Shown: one piece after another, positions 15,018 to 25,800 of the stretch | How positions within the stretch are numbered: position 1 is the first letter of the stretch | Layout of the letters: every line of letters begins with the position of its first letter | Assembly: GCF_003611635.1 (NCBI RefSeq) | Contig: NZ_RAVZ01000030.1 | Coordinates: 1 to 44,551 of the forward strand | Reading direction: 5' to 3' | DNA from: Corallococcus terminator | GTDB lineage: Bacteria > Myxococcota > Myxococcia > Myxococcales > Myxococcaceae | DNA: 44,551 nucleotides | Position numbers and translations under genes: made by a program | The notes under the pieces: model-generated | What the model saw: the letters and a program-made list of their open reading frames with translations, nothing else | Databases searched by the model: none | Told to the model about the DNA's origin: nothing

Positions 15018-16265
15018 TTACTGGACGATGTCGGTGTCCACGGCCTTCTTCATGTTCCCGCTCATCACTGACGCGCTCTGGTAGATCTCCCCCAGGCCCG
15101 CGCCAATGCCTTCCCACGCGAAGGTCTCCGCCAGCCGGCGGGCGTTCATCGCGAGCTTCCTGCACAGGTCCGGATCATTGCGCAGCCGGCGCAGGGCATC
15201 CGCGAACTCCTGAGGTGACTCGGCCAGCAGGACGTCCTCGCCCTCCACCATGGGCAGGCCCTCCACCGCCAGCCGCGTGGCCACCACGGGCACACCGGCC
15301 GCCGCCGCTTCCAGCACCTTGAGGCGCGTGCCGCTGCCCGCGCGCAGGGGGATGGCCGTCGCCAGCGCTCGCGCCAGATGCGGCGCCACCGACGGCACCG
15401 AGCCCGTCACCACCAGCCGCTCGTTTTCCAGCGCCCGCACGGACGCGGACGGGCTGCGGCCCACCACCATGAGCTTGCCCGGCGCCAGCTCCGACGACAC
15501 CAGCGGCCACACCTCCCGGGCCAGCCGCAGCACCGCGTCCTCGTTGGGCCACCAGTCCATGGAGCCCACGAAGACCAGGTCATTTCCCGCCGTCTCCGCG
15601 GGCACGAAGTCCGGCAGCTTCACGCCATTGGGCACCACGTGCACCTGCTTCGCCCCCAGGGCTCTCAGTTGCGCGGCGTCCACCTCCGAGCACGCGAGCA
15701 CGGAGTCCGCCTGACTCACGCACTCGCGCTCCAGCCGCTCCACCCGGCGGAACTGCCAGCGCAGGAAGGGCCGCAGCGGCGCCGCGCTCAGGGGCGCCAT
15801 GCGCGCGAGCAGTTGGCTCTCCACGTTGTGCTCGTCGATGACCAGGTGCGCGGACGGGTTCAGCTCCCGCGCCAGCGGCAACAGTTGCGCCATGTGCAGG
15901 TGGTCGAAGTGGATGATGTCGAAGGGGCCCCGTTCAGCCATCACGCGGCGGAAGGCTTCCTGGAGTCGCTGGCGCGTGAAGCGCACGTAGGTGAGCGGCG
16001 TCCCGCGCAGGAAGGCCCGGGTGCTGCTCAGCGTCTCACCCGGTGCGACTCGCGGCATGTCCACCAGGTGGAGGCGCGAGGCGGGAACGCCCAGTTCACC
16101 CAGCCAGCGGGTGAAACCCTGGGCGTCGTTCCCCGGGCGGTGCAGCGCGAGCACGTCCAGCGAGAAGCGCGAGGCGAGTGCGCGCACCAGCTCCAGCGTG
16201 CGCAGGGTGCCGCCCGTATCCGAGGGCAGCGGGACATAGGGAAGGATGGCGAGAACGCGTCGCAC
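15018..16265 (-). CDS. GT4-type glycosyltransferase
   Basis: The 415-residue protein uses GTG at 16265 (VRRVLAILPYVPLPSDTGG), where family homology begins; the upstream open frame is not protein-like. It has the two Rossmann halves of GT-B enzymes. The N-terminal half includes HLVIDEHNVESQLL near residue 135. The C-terminal half has VVPNGVKLP, FVGSMDWWPNEDAV, and PLRAGSGTRLKVLEAAAAGVPVVAT with the E-x7-E-like donor-binding region. It transfers a sugar from a nucleotide donor, probably in surface polysaccharide or exopolysaccharide synthesis. No other polysaccharide gene is adjacent. It ends 10 bp from the tRNA-like fragment. Confidence 0.9.
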   Translation of the reverse strand: MRRVLAILPYVPLPSDTGGTLRTLELVRALASRFSLDVLALHRPGNDAQGFTRWLGELGVPASRLHLVDMPRVAPGETLSSTRAFLRGTPLTYVRFTRQRLQEAFRRVMAERGPFDIIHFDHLHMAQLLPLARELNPSAHLVIDEHNVESQLLARMAPLSAAPLRPFLRWQFRRVERLERECVSQADSVLACSEVDAAQLRALGAKQVHVVPNGVKLPDFVPAETAGNDLVFVGSMDWWPNEDAVLRLAREVWPLVSSELAPGKLMVVGRSPSASVRALENERLVVTGSVPSVAPHLARALATAIPLRAGSGTRLKVLEAAAAGVPVVATRLAVEGLPMVEGEDVLLAESPQEFADALRRLRNDPDLCRKLAMNARRLAETFAWEGIGAGLGEIYQSASVMSGNMKKAVDTDIVQ

Positions 16266-16471
16266 GGTAGAGGCCGGATCCGCTTCAGGAGACAGGTGGA
16301 TGTGGCCTCGGGCTCCTCGCCGAGGCCACCGGCTTGGTAACCACCCGTTCGCAAGCGGCCAACGGTCGCGGGATGCTTTTCCGTCAATGGCGAACAGATG
16401 CCACGTCCGGAATGCATCGCGCCATCCCACCGCGTCATCCCACGGACGCCCGGGCGCCTCGCGGTCGCGAC

Positions 16472-16753
16472 TCAGGGGGTGGTGCAGAGGGCGCCCAGGC
16501 GCTCCACCACGTACATGGAGCGGCGGCCGAAGGAGAAGCCGCCGGTGGTGCAGTCACAGCCGTAGCCTCCGACGACGGTCCGGAGATCCTGATCCGCGTA
16601 GTAGGCGCGGCTGAACGCCTGGCCTCCCGGACACGCCACAAGCCCGTCCTCGCGCGCGGCGACGTCCGCCGCTTCGCCGTCGATGTCCTCCGCGCCACCA
16701 CAGCCCGCCAGCATCCCGACCGCCATCAGTCCCGCGACGATTGCCTTTCGCAT
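16472..16753 (-). CDS. Small Cys-containing lipoprotein (DUF6289-like)
   Basis: The 93-residue protein starts MRKAIVAGLMAVGMLAGCGG, a lipoprotein signal with lipobox LAGC. The mature part has ACPGG, FSRAYYADQDLRTVVGGYGC and CDCTTGG, with a final Cys in GALCTTP. This pattern resembles the short myxobacterial secreted proteins grouped as DUF6289; that assignment is from memory. Function is unknown. It stands alone, divergent from the aminopeptidase gene (158 bp between starts). Confidence 0.78.
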   Translation of the reverse strand: MRKAIVAGLMAVGMLAGCGGAEDIDGEAADVAAREDGLVACPGGQAFSRAYYADQDLRTVVGGYGCDCTTGGFSFGRRSMYVVERLGALCTTP

Positions 16754-16911
16754 CCACGACTCCCGAAGTCAGCTTCCGCAAGGGTTGAGCGGACGAGTCT
16801 AGTGGACAGGAGGGAGGCGAGGCAGGCGTCACGCGTCACCAGAGTCCTCGAAAAGACGCTCCGTTTCCGGCATGAGGGAGCCCCTTGGAACGACGAACGA
16901 CGGAGGAAGCC

Positions 16912-18732
16912 ATGAGCCTTCAGGAGAGTCAGGGTGCCGCGGCGCGCGAGCGCATTGCCCGGCTGCGACAGGTGATGCAGGCCCGCGACGTGGCGGCGGT
17001 GTGGGTGCCGTCGAGCGATCCGCACCTGTCCGAATACCTGCCCGGCCGCTGGAAGGGACGGGAGTGGATGTCTGGCTTCACTGGCTCCTCGGGGACGCTG
17101 GTGGTGACCCACGACTACGCCGGCCTGTGGGTGGACAGCCGCTACTGGGAACAGGCGGACGCGCAGCTTTCGGGCAGCGGCATCGCGACGGTGCGCACGT
17201 CGAACGCGCCCGGTCAGCCGTACCTGGACTGGCTCGCCGCGAACGTGGCCAAGGGGCAGGCGGTGGCGGTGGATGGCGCGGTGCTGGGCCTGGGGCAGGC
17301 GAGGGCGGCGTCCACGCTGCTCACGGCCAGGGGCGTGACGCTGCGCACGGACCTGGACGTGGTGGCGGAGGCCTGGCCCGACCGTCCGGTGATGCCCGTG
17401 GCCCCGGTGTACGCGCACGAACTGGCGCCCGGCTCGCGCGCCGACAAGCTCCAGGCCCTGCGCGAGGAGCTGGGCCGGCTGGGGGCGACGCACCACTTCA
17501 TCTCCACGCTGGATGACATCGCGTGGCTGACGAACCTGCGCGGCGCCGACGTGGACTACAACCCGGTGTTCCTCGCGCACCTGCTGGTGGAGCCCACCCA
17601 GGCCCGCCTGTTCATCTCCGAGGGCAAGGTGCCCGACGCCCTGCGCGCGGCGCTGGAGAAGGATGGCATCGCGCTGGCCCCCTACGCGGAGGCGGCCCCG
17701 GCGCTGGGCGCGCTGCCGCAGGGAACGAAGCTGCTCCTGGACCCCCGGCGCGTGACGCACGGCCTGCGGCAGGCGGTGGCGCAGGGCGTGGTGGTGATTG
17801 AAGCGCTCAACCCGTCGACGGTGGCCAAGTCCCGCAAGACGTCCGCGGAGCTCGCGCACATCCGCTCCGCGATGGAGCAGGACGGCGCGGCGCTGTGTGA
17901 GTTCTTCGCCTGGTTCGAGTCGGCGCTCGGTCGCGAGTCCATCACGGAGTTGACCATCGACGAGCGCCTGTCCGCCGCGCGTGCGCGCCGTCCGGGCTTC
18001 GTGTCGCTGAGCTTCTCCACCATCGCCGCGTTCAACGCGAACGGTGCGATGCCGCATTACCGCGCACTGGAGGAGTCGCACGCGACGGTGTGCACGCCGG
18101 GGAGCCCCTCCCAGGGGCTGCTGCTCATCGATTCGGGCGGGCAGTACACGACGGGCACCACGGACATCACCCGCGTCGTCCCGGTGGGCGAGCCCACGGC
18201 GGAGCAGCGGCGCGACTTCACGCTGGTGCTGCGCGGGATGATCAACCTGTCCGTCGCCCGGTTCCCCCGGGGCACGCGGTCGCCGGCACTGGACGCGCTG
18301 GCGCGAGCGCCCCTGTGGGCCGAAGGACTGGACTACGGCCACGGCACGGGCCACGGCGTGGGCTACTTCCTCAACGTCCACGAGGGGCCGCACGGCATCT
18401 CCCAGACGATGCCCAACGACCCGCACACGGCGCTGGAGGCGGGCATGGTGACCTCCAACGAGCCCGGCCTCTACCGTCCAGGCCGCTGGGGCATCCGCAT
18501 CGAGAACCTCATCGCCACCGTGCCCGACCAGACGACTGCCTTTGGCGAGTTCCTCCGCTTCGAGACGCTGACCCTGTGCCCCATCGACACGCGGCTGGTG
18601 GAGCCGGGCCTGCTGTCCAGGGCCGAGTCCGACTGGCTCAATGCCTACCACGCCATGGTGCGTGAGCGGTTGCTGCCCCACGTGGAAGGCGCTGCGCGCG
18701 ATTGGTTGCTGAAGCGGACCGAAGCGCTCTGA
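16912..18732 (+). CDS. Xaa-Pro aminopeptidase (M24B family)
   Basis: The 606-residue protein has the three-part architecture of cytosolic aminopeptidase P: two creatinase-like N-terminal domains (WVPSSDPHLSEYLPGRWKGR near 30; DDIAWLTNLRG near 200) and a pita-bread catalytic domain plus short C-terminal extension. All five dinuclear metal ligands are present: D407, D418 (TTGTTDITR), H481 (GHGTGHGVGYF), E517 (NEPGLY) and E531 (RIENL). It removes N-terminal residues that precede proline. The ATG at 16912 follows GGAGG at a 5-bp spacing. There is no signal peptide, so it is cytoplasmic. About 600 residues matches the long (yeast/human XPNPEP1-like) subgroup. Confidence 0.95.
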   Translation: MSLQESQGAAARERIARLRQVMQARDVAAVWVPSSDPHLSEYLPGRWKGREWMSGFTGSSGTLVVTHDYAGLWVDSRYWEQADAQLSGSGIATVRTSNAPGQPYLDWLAANVAKGQAVAVDGAVLGLGQARAASTLLTARGVTLRTDLDVVAEAWPDRPVMPVAPVYAHELAPGSRADKLQALREELGRLGATHHFISTLDDIAWLTNLRGADVDYNPVFLAHLLVEPTQARLFISEGKVPDALRAALEKDGIALAPYAEAAPALGALPQGTKLLLDPRRVTHGLRQAVAQGVVVIEALNPSTVAKSRKTSAELAHIRSAMEQDGAALCEFFAWFESALGRESITELTIDERLSAARARRPGFVSLSFSTIAAFNANGAMPHYRALEESHATVCTPGSPSQGLLLIDSGGQYTTGTTDITRVVPVGEPTAEQRRDFTLVLRGMINLSVARFPRGTRSPALDALARAPLWAEGLDYGHGTGHGVGYFLNVHEGPHGISQTMPNDPHTALEAGMVTSNEPGLYRPGRWGIRIENLIATVPDQTTAFGEFLRFETLTLCPIDTRLVEPGLLSRAESDWLNAYHAMVRERLLPHVEGAARDWLLKRTEAL

Positions 18733-18957
18733 AGCGGGTGCTCCTGGCGGCTCGCGGGACGGGAGGGACCTGTCCCGCGGCCCCCAAGGCATGGAGTGGC
18801 GCCATACGGAGCGAGGCCTGGAACCTGGCTCGATTTTCTTTCAGAGGCAGACGATGCCTTCCACCGCGCAATTACCCAGGACCGTGGCTGGACGGATGTC
18901 TTTGGGTCTGCTCATGCTGGGCGTCGCGGGGATGGTCCCAGCCTGTCATTGGAGTGG

Positions 18958-19290
18958 ATGCGAATGCGCTCTGTCTGGATGTGGGTGGTGGCTCTGGCGG
19001 TCCGTCCCCTCATGGCCTGCGAAGGCACCGGTGCCGCTGGCGAGCCCTGCAGCAAGGACGGCTGCGACGTCGGTCTGGAATGCCTCCAGGACTTCCCCGG
19101 AGGCTTCTGCGCCCAGGAGTGCACCCAGGAAGGGGCGCAGGCCGGCTGCCCGGCCGACATGCTGTGCGCGCGTCAGTCCGAATCCCTGCTGTGTTCGCCT
19201 GTCTGTGATTCCCAGGACGACTGCCGTGACAACTACGCCTGCAACGGTGTGAGCGGCACGGACCAGAAGGCGTGTCGCATCCAGTTCTAG
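18958..19290 (+). CDS. Cys-rich lipoprotein
   Basis: The 110-residue product starts MRMRSVWMWVVALAVRPLMA and has lipobox LMAC. The mature part is almost all disulfide-type modules: GEPCSKDGCDVGLECL, GGFCAQECTQ, GCPADMLCARQ and CSPVCDSQDDCRDNYAC. This CxxDxDC spacing is common in myxobacterial surface proteins. A different frame starting at ATG 18854 (MPSTAQLPRTVAG, hydrophobic, ending MVPAC) also encodes a lipoprotein-like signal, but it soon runs out of frame with the Cys modules. Either the second signal belongs to a tiny separate peptide or it is an old frameshifted N-terminus. Function is unknown. Confidence 0.72.
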   Translation: MRMRSVWMWVVALAVRPLMACEGTGAAGEPCSKDGCDVGLECLQDFPGGFCAQECTQEGAQAGCPADMLCARQSESLLCSPVCDSQDDCRDNYACNGVSGTDQKACRIQF

Positions 19291-19375
19291 TCCCGACGGG
19301 CCTGACGTCGATTTTCTCCAGCATTGCCGCTCTGGCGCTTGATACGGGGAATCCCGTGACGGCAGGCTCGTGGGC

Positions 19376-20557
19376 ATGAACCCAACCTCCTGGTGGCTCT
19401 GCCCGCGTCCTGCCCGACGCCTGATGACGTTCGCGCTGCTCACGGCTTCGCTCGGGGCCTGCGCGCCGGAAGAGGACGCGCAGGCTCCGGAGCCCGTGGC
19501 CCGGGTGGAGTCTGAACTCCCGGCGGGAGGCTGGCGGGTGTTGATGCCGTCCGGCGGCGCCCCCATCCGGGGCATCACCCGCCGCGCGGACGGGCTGCTC
19601 ATCGGCGGTTCGAGCTGGGGCCACGGCATCGATGTGTGGACGAGCTCCAACGGGGGCGCGAGCTGGAGCCTGCACGGCTCCGTCGCCAACAACCCCAACG
19701 TGGAGTTCGGCGACGTGACGATGCTCGCCATCCCGGGCACGCGCACCGTCTTCTGCGCCTTCCGCGAGTACGCCAACGGCCAGTTCCGCGTCACCATCAC
19801 CCGCAGCGACAACGACGGTGACGGTTGGGTCTACGACAGCACCGTCGCCGGACCGACGACGCGCTTCGTGGGCGCGCCCTTCCTCTTCCGGCGCGGCAAC
19901 GGCGACCTGCAGGTCTATTACGATTCGGAGTTGCTGGCCGCGCAGGGCGGCTTCCCCGGCCACCAGTGGATCGCCATGCAGGGCCGCCAGGGCCTCGCCG
20001 GGGCGTGGACCGCGTACGGCACCGTCACCGTGTCGCGCGACAAGCGGGCGGGCGCGCTCAGCCGCGAGGGCATGCCCACGGTGGTGCAGCTCGCCGGGGA
20101 CCGCATCATGGCCGTCGTGGAGGGCGTGGAGGGCTTTCCCTCCGGAGGCGCCCGGGCCAATGTCATCAACGCCGTGCAGTCCTGGGACGGGGGCCGCACG
20201 TGGGACGATTCACTGCGCCGCACCGTGTACAGCGCTCGCATCGACCCGGGCTCCGGCCGCCGCTACAACGCCTACGTCCCCTACGCCATCCGCGTGGGCG
20301 GGGGCCCGGTGGGCGTCGCGTTCTGCACCGACGAGGACAAGGCCGGCCCGCCCGACCTGTCCAGCGCGCCGGTGGACCAGCGCAACTGCCACGTCGGCTT
20401 CGTCACCACCACGGCCAACTTCGAGACCTGGTCCGCCCCCAGCCCCGTGTGGACGGGCACGTCGCGCAACTACACCCCCGGCCTCTTCGAGCGCGCCCCC
20501 AACGACGTCATCGCCGTCATCGACGGGCTGGGCACGAACCGGGTCCTCCTTCGCTAG
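19376..20557 (+). CDS. Sialidase-like BNR-repeat lipoprotein
   Basis: The 393-residue protein starts at ATG 19376 (a GTG two codons earlier is possible). The signal ends in lipobox LGAC. The rest is a six-bladed beta-propeller of the exo-alpha-sialidase superfamily. Asp-box (BNR) motifs are seen as SSNGGASWSLHG near 86 and SWDGGRTWDDS near 263, with a degenerate SDNDGDGW near 143. The fold is shared by sialidases and by non-enzymatic sugar-binding proteins. I did not locate the full arginine triad, so enzymatic activity is uncertain. It is likely outer-membrane or periplasmic. Confidence 0.82.
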   Translation: MNPTSWWLCPRPARRLMTFALLTASLGACAPEEDAQAPEPVARVESELPAGGWRVLMPSGGAPIRGITRRADGLLIGGSSWGHGIDVWTSSNGGASWSLHGSVANNPNVEFGDVTMLAIPGTRTVFCAFREYANGQFRVTITRSDNDGDGWVYDSTVAGPTTRFVGAPFLFRRGNGDLQVYYDSELLAAQGGFPGHQWIAMQGRQGLAGAWTAYGTVTVSRDKRAGALSREGMPTVVQLAGDRIMAVVEGVEGFPSGGARANVINAVQSWDGGRTWDDSLRRTVYSARIDPGSGRRYNAYVPYAIRVGGGPVGVAFCTDEDKAGPPDLSSAPVDQRNCHVGFVTTTANFETWSAPSPVWTGTSRNYTPGLFERAPNDVIAVIDGLGTNRVLLR

Positions 20558-20658
20558 CTTCCCCTTCTGTTTCATCTCCGGAGCCGGTGAACGCCAGACT
20601 TCCGTGAGAGACAAACAGGGCAACGCGTGAAAGACAGGTAACTGAAACATGGAAGCAC

Positions 20659-20687
20659 ACCGGGCCGCGCCTCCATGGCGGCCCGGT
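20659..20687. terminator. Strong GC hairpin between sialidase-like and chemoreceptor genes
   Basis: ACCGGGCCGC pairs perfectly with GCGGCCCGGT across a 9-base loop. No T-run follows, so it is either a weak intrinsic terminator or a structured leader for the chemoreceptor, which starts 83 bp downstream. Confidence 0.35.
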
Positions 20688-20770
20688 GGGGCAAGTCCCG
20701 GGGGGATTCGCTACGCTCGGGGGACCGGGAGACGGCCCTCTCCGGTTGGCCTGGAGCCCGAGCCCCGCGA

Positions 20771-22576
20771 ATGACAAACCAAGACATGGCGGGTGAAGGC
20801 GACGTGGTGTCGGCCTTTGTGAAACAGGGCGTGTGGCTGTTCCTGCGGTGGATGTCGCTGCCCGCGTTCATCGCCGGGTATCTGGTGTCCGTGGCGATGG
20901 GGCTGGGCGGCACGCAGGCGACGCAGGTCGTGCTCACCGTGCTGCCTCCCATCATCCTCGTGTTCGGCGCGGGATACCCGCTGCTGTCGCTGTGGTGGGT
21001 GGGCCGGCATGCCCTGGCGCGGAGGTCCGGGGATGTGCCGGGGCAGCGGCTGGAGCGACTGCTGCGCCTGCCGTGGCGCGCGGCCGCCGCCACCACGGCG
21101 GGGGCCTGGGCGGTGGGTGGGTTCACCTTCAGCCTCATCGCCGCGTGGCTGCACCAGAAGGACGCCTTCCAGGTGGTGATGGGCTGTTCGGTGGCGGCGT
21201 GTTTCGGGGTGCTGCTGGCGCTGCCCTTCGCGCTCAGCCTGGAGCAGCGCCTGCTTCCGCTCGTGCTGGCCGAACAGCAGCGCTTTCCGGAGGTAGCGCC
21301 CCGGGGCGGAGGTCCCTTCTGGCCCCGGCAGCGCTGGTTCCTGCCGCTGACGTCGGTGACCTCGCTGTTGCTGACGATGCTCTTGAGCGGCGGGATGCTG
21401 GGGGTGAAGCTGCGCGTCGCCCGGGCGATGCTGGAAGAGCACCTGCGGGCGCTGGGCGCGCAGGATGCGGTGGGGCACCTGGATGCGCTGGGCCACGAGA
21501 TGCTGCGCGAGTTCACCGTCGCGGTGGCGTGGATCTGCGGGGTGATGCTGGTCATCCCCGCCCTCACGCTGTGGATGATGGCCCGGCGTCAGGCGAAGGG
21601 GGCCGGCGCGGTCCAGGCGGCCATCGAATCGCTGGCGGCGGGCCGGGTGACGGCGCCGGCCTGGGTGTCCACGGATGAGCTGGGCGACCTGGCGGCGGGC
21701 ATGCGCGCGGTGCTGCTCAAGCTGTCCGCGCTGCCCCGGTCGCTGCACACCGCCGCCCACCGGCTGGGTGAGGCGGGCCACCAGTTGGGACTCGCGCAGG
21801 TGGAGCAGCAGGGGAGTCTGTCGAAGCAGGCCGTGGCGCTCCAGGAGGCCCGGGCCACGTCCGACGAAATCCAGCACACCTCCCGGCTCGCCGCGGACCG
21901 CGCGGAGGCCGTGCTCCAGGTGGCGCAGCGCTCGGAGGCGCTGGGGCTCCAGGGCGAGCGCTCCGTGGAGGCGAGCCTCGCGGGACTGGTCGCCATCCAG
22001 CAGGCGGTGGACGGCATCCAGGCGCGCCTCGCGGCCCTGACGGAGAGCGCGTCGCGCATCGGGGACATCACCGCGTCGGTGAAGGACCTGGCGGACCAGT
22101 CCAACGTGCTCGCGCTCAACGCGGCCATCGAGGCGGCGAGGGCAGGGGACGTGGGCCGCAGCTTCTCCGTGGTGGCGCGGGAGATGCGGGGGCTGGCCAA
22201 CCAGTCCGCCCAGGCGACGGACCGCATCCGCTCCGTGCTGGAGGACCTGCGCCAGGGCATCCAGGCCGCGTCCCTCATGGGGGAGCAGGGCGGACAGCAG
22301 GTCGCCACCGGCCTGGAGGGGGTGAGGACGTCGGGGGCGTCCCTGCGCGAACTGCTGGCCATGTCGCGCGAGAGCGCTGGCGCGGCCCGGCAGATCGCTG
22401 GCGCCGTCACGCAGCAGAACGCGGGCTTCACCCAGGTCTTCACCGCCGTCGCCGACCTGTCGCGCATCATGGAGGAGACGCTCCACCGCGCGGAGACCAC
22501 CCGGGACGCCACCCAGACGTTGCAGGGCGTGTCCCAGGAAGTGGATGAGCTGGCGCGGCAGTTCCAGGCCGGCTGA
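20771..22576 (+). CDS. Methyl-accepting chemotaxis protein, multi-pass
   Basis: The 601-residue protein has about six hydrophobic helices in residues 15-265. There is no recognisable periplasmic ligand domain, so sensing is probably within the membrane or at short loops. A HAMP-like segment follows ([23 protein letters not shown] near 300), then a long coiled-coil MCP signalling domain. The conserved tip reads [20 protein letters not shown], followed by [16 protein letters not shown], so kinase (CheA/CheW) contact is likely. I start at [10 protein letters not shown] (20771) because the upstream frame is not protein-like. No CheB/CheR pentapeptide tail and no che genes are next door. It may feed one of the several chemosensory pathways of myxobacteria. 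Confidence 0.9.
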   Translation: MTNQDMAGEGDVVSAFVKQGVWLFLRWMSLPAFIAGYLVSVAMGLGGTQATQVVLTVLPPIILVFGAGYPLLSLWWVGRHALARRSGDVPGQRLERLLRLPWRAAAATTAGAWAVGGFTFSLIAAWLHQKDAFQVVMGCSVAACFGVLLALPFALSLEQRLLPLVLAEQQRFPEVAPRGGGPFWPRQRWFLPLTSVTSLLLTMLLSGGMLGVKLRVARAMLEEHLRALGAQDAVGHLDALGHEMLREFTVAVAWICGVMLVIPALTLWMMARRQAKGAGAVQAAIESLAAGRVTAPAWVSTDELGDLAAGMRAVLLKLSALPRSLHTAAHRLGEAGHQLGLAQVEQQGSLSKQAVALQEARATSDEIQHTSRLAADRAEAVLQVAQRSEALGLQGERSVEASLAGLVAIQQAVDGIQARLAALTESASRIGDITASVKDLADQSNVLALNAAIEAARAGDVGRSFSVVAREMRGLANQSAQATDRIRSVLEDLRQGIQAASLMGEQGGQQVATGLEGVRTSGASLRELLAMSRESAGAARQIAGAVTQQNAGFTQVFTAVADLSRIMEETLHRAETTRDATQTLQGVSQEVDELARQFQAG

Positions 22577-22859
22577 GCCACGAAACCTCCAGGGTCGTCC
22601 CGCCTCCGACTCCCTCCCTTGTGCTTGCCGCGCCGCGTCGCGAGGTGCCCTCCACCCGGGGGGCTCCCATTGCGTCCGGTATGTCTTCGCGCGTCATGCG
22701 GGAAACACCGGGAGGGTGAAACCGTTCGAGCGGTGGCGACGTACCGCCCCTGTCCGAGGGGGCCTTGTCGCAACGGGGGGCCTGCCAGCAACATTCGTCC
22801 CAAAATGTAGAGAATCCCGGGAACCTTTCTCGGTTTCCCCAAAGGTAGGAGAGTTCCGC

Positions 22860-25800
22860 ATGTCCCGCCCTGTCGATGGAGGCGCCGCCGCTGCCGCTGC
22901 CGCCGCTGCTGCTGCCGCCGCCGCCGCCGCTGCCCGTGCCGCCGCTGAAGCCGCTGCCCGTGCCGCCGCCGCGAAGGCCGCTGCTGAAGCCGCTGCCCGT
23001 GCCGCCGCCGAGAACGCCGCGAAGCAGCAGCCGAAGCAGCCCCAGGTCCAGCTCTTCAAGAAGGACGACTTCGCCACGGGCAACGCCAACAGCCGTGGCG
23101 CGAACCGGCTGACGGGCGAGTCCCCGGCGCCGTTCGCTCCTCCCACCTCCGGTGCTCCTGTCGCCGCCAACGCGGCGAATGCCAACCAGGGCCCGCAGGC
23201 GACCCCGCCGCCCCGCGCGGACGCGCTGCCCGCCACGCCGGAGGAGTTGCCCAAGCTCTTCCCGGAGCTGAAGGACAAGGGCAAGGAGGACCTCAAGAAG
23301 GCCTACGACGCGCTCAACAAGCTGGGCACCGGCACGTTCTCCGAACGCGCCACGGCCCTGGGCGAGCTGGCCTCGCAGTTCCCGGAGACGGTCCCCAACG
23401 CGCTGGAGCGCCTGGGCGTCAAGGACGAGAAGCTGGCGAAGCTGGCCACCAGCCCGGACGCGCTCTCCTCCCTGGGCACGCTGGCCGACCCCAAGAAGAG
23501 CGTGACGGAGAAGGCCCAGGCCAGCCTCACCCTGGCGAAGGCGGCCGGGGACATCCTCAAGCCGGAGGATTTGAAGGGCGTGCTGGACACCACGCTCAAG
23601 GGCCTGCCCGCCGCGGAGAAGCTGGTGGGTGCCATTGGCAAGTGGACGGACCCCAACGCGTCCGCCACGGACAAGGCGAAGGCCACGCTGGAGCTGGGCC
23701 AGGCGCTCAAGGACTTCGCCGGGGACAAGTTCCCGGCCCTGGCCAATGACCTGCGCAAGCTGGACGGTTCGCTGCGCGCCGCGGGCGCCGCCATCACCCT
23801 GGCGGATCCCAACGCCCCCATTCAGGACAAGGCGATGGCCGCCGCGCAGTTGCTCGCGGAGGTGCCCGACCTGAAGAAGGACCTCAAGGGCTTCACGGAG
23901 CTCCTGAAGAACGCGGGCGTGAAGAACGCGGCGGACGTGGCCCAGCAGGGCACCCGGCTGGCGGAGGTGGCGGTGAAGGGGTTGGATCCTTCGCTGGCGT
24001 CGAAGCTCACGCCCCAGCAACTGGAGAAGCTCACCGCCACCGCCACGAAGCTGGGCGGCCCGGAGTCGCTGGAGTCCGTCCTCAAGGGCATCACCGACCC
24101 CAAGGCGCTGGACGCGCTGGTGGGCCAGTTGGACACGCTGGATGCCGCCGCGGGCAAGCGGCTGGTGAGCACCCTGGGCGGCCTGGAGCACAAGGTCCTC
24201 AACGAGGCGCTCTCCGACCCGAAGACGGCCGAACAGTTGGCGAAGCTGGCCGGCAAGCTGGATGACGACGCGGGCAAGGTGCTGGCCAAGGCCGTGACGC
24301 AGATGGACTCCGGCGCGCTCAAGGCGCTGCTCAAGTTCACCGACGGCGTGGGCGCGGACGCGCTCAACACGACGATGAAGGGCCTGGGACCGCTGCTGGA
24401 CAAGGCGGGCAGCAAGCTCGTGGGCCAGGGCCTCAAGGTGATGGAGAAGGTGCTGGGCAAGGTCGGCGTGGAGATCACCGCCGATGTCGCCGGCAAGGTC
24501 TTCAAGAACCTGGCGAAGGTCGTCCCGGTGGCGGGCGCGCTGCCCAACGCCATCGACGCGGTGAAGTACGAGAAGGAATCGCTGGACCTGCACGGCAAGA
24601 ACAACGACCTGGGCTACTTCGCGCACACCATCGCGGCGCTGAACGCCGCGGACGGGGCCCTGGGTATCGCGTTGGACCTGACCGGCGTGGGCGTGGCCGT
24701 CGACGTGGGCGCAAGCGTGTTGCTGGGCGCCGCCGAACTGGCGATGGACATCGGCTTCAGCCAGGAGAAGGCGAAGTACGACGCCGACCCCAAGGGCTAC
24801 AAGGCCCCGGACTGGATGAAGGCCGTGAACATCGCCGGCGCCGCGGCCCAGGGCCCGGCGGGGCTGGCGCACATGGCCGCGTACTACGGGCCGGAGGGCG
24901 CCGCGCAACTGCTCCAGTGGGGCGTGGAGAAGGGGGCCAAGGGCGCGGTGAAGCTCGCCGAGTTCGTGGGCGTGTCCCAGGCGGAGGCGGTGGGGGATGG
25001 CCTGAAGACGGGCGCGGCCGTCATCCACAAGCTGGCGGACGTGGTGCGCAACCCGTCCAAGTACGGCGAGGCCGTGGTGCAGCAGGCCACCCAGGCCTTC
25101 AACACCGCCATCGAGAAGGGCGGCGAGCTGGCGAAGGAGGCCCAGAAGGTCCTGGGCAGCGTCGTCGACGAGGCGAAGAAGCTGGGTGAGAAGGGCCTGG
25201 AGACGCTGAAGTACATCGCCCAGAACCCGGGCGCGGCGGCGAAGAAGGCGCTCGACGGCATCAAGAGCATCGTCGACTCAGGGGTGGACCTGGCCACCCA
25301 GGCCGGCAAGGACCTCTACAAGAAGGCCGTCTCCACGCTGAACGACCTGAAGGCCGGCTACGACAAGCTCACCGGCGCCGCGAAGGAGAAGGCGAAGGAG
25401 CTGATCAACGGCGCGACGACGCTCGTCAACAACACGGTGAACAAGGCGAAGGAGCTGGGCGAGAAGGGCCTGGAGCTGCTGGCCTGGACGGCCGCCAACC
25501 CCGGCGAGGCCGCCACCAAGGCCAAGGAGGCCCTCACCGACGCCCTGGCCAAGGGCGGTGAGCTGGCGAAGAAGGCCTGGGACTCCGTGAAGGACCTGGG
25601 CGCCCAGGGCGTCCAGATGGCGGAGAGCCTGGTCAAGGGCCTGGCCAACGCGGGCGAGAAGGCCGTGGAGACGCTGAAGTACATCGCGGCCAACCCGGGC
25701 GAGGCCCTCTCCAAGGCGGGGGAGTGGGTGGGCAGCACACTGTCGTCCCTGGCCCGCAAGGGCGGCGAGGCGGCCAAGGCCGCGGCCACCGCCATCAAGG

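Noticed and set aside
14960-15060. Complete tRNA gene on the minus strand
   Set aside because: No D-arm, anticodon arm or 5' acceptor strand GGGAGCG; the glycosyltransferase coding end occupies that place.
22884-23012. Triplet repeats as a CRISPR-like array
   Set aside because: Units are coding GCC/GCT runs without spacers; no cas genes anywhere in the window.
22876-23112. Proline-rich frame antiparallel/overlapping the poly-Ala region (PPLPLPPLLLPPPPPLPVPP)
   Set aside because: It is the shifted reading of the GCC/GCT tract inside the Ala-rich gene; no ribosome site of its own and it ends at once when the tract ends.
22467-25028. 853-codon open frame on the minus strand
   Set aside because: High GC makes long antisense frames. 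It is Arg/His/Gln-rich without any domain, while the plus strand carries the coherent protein.
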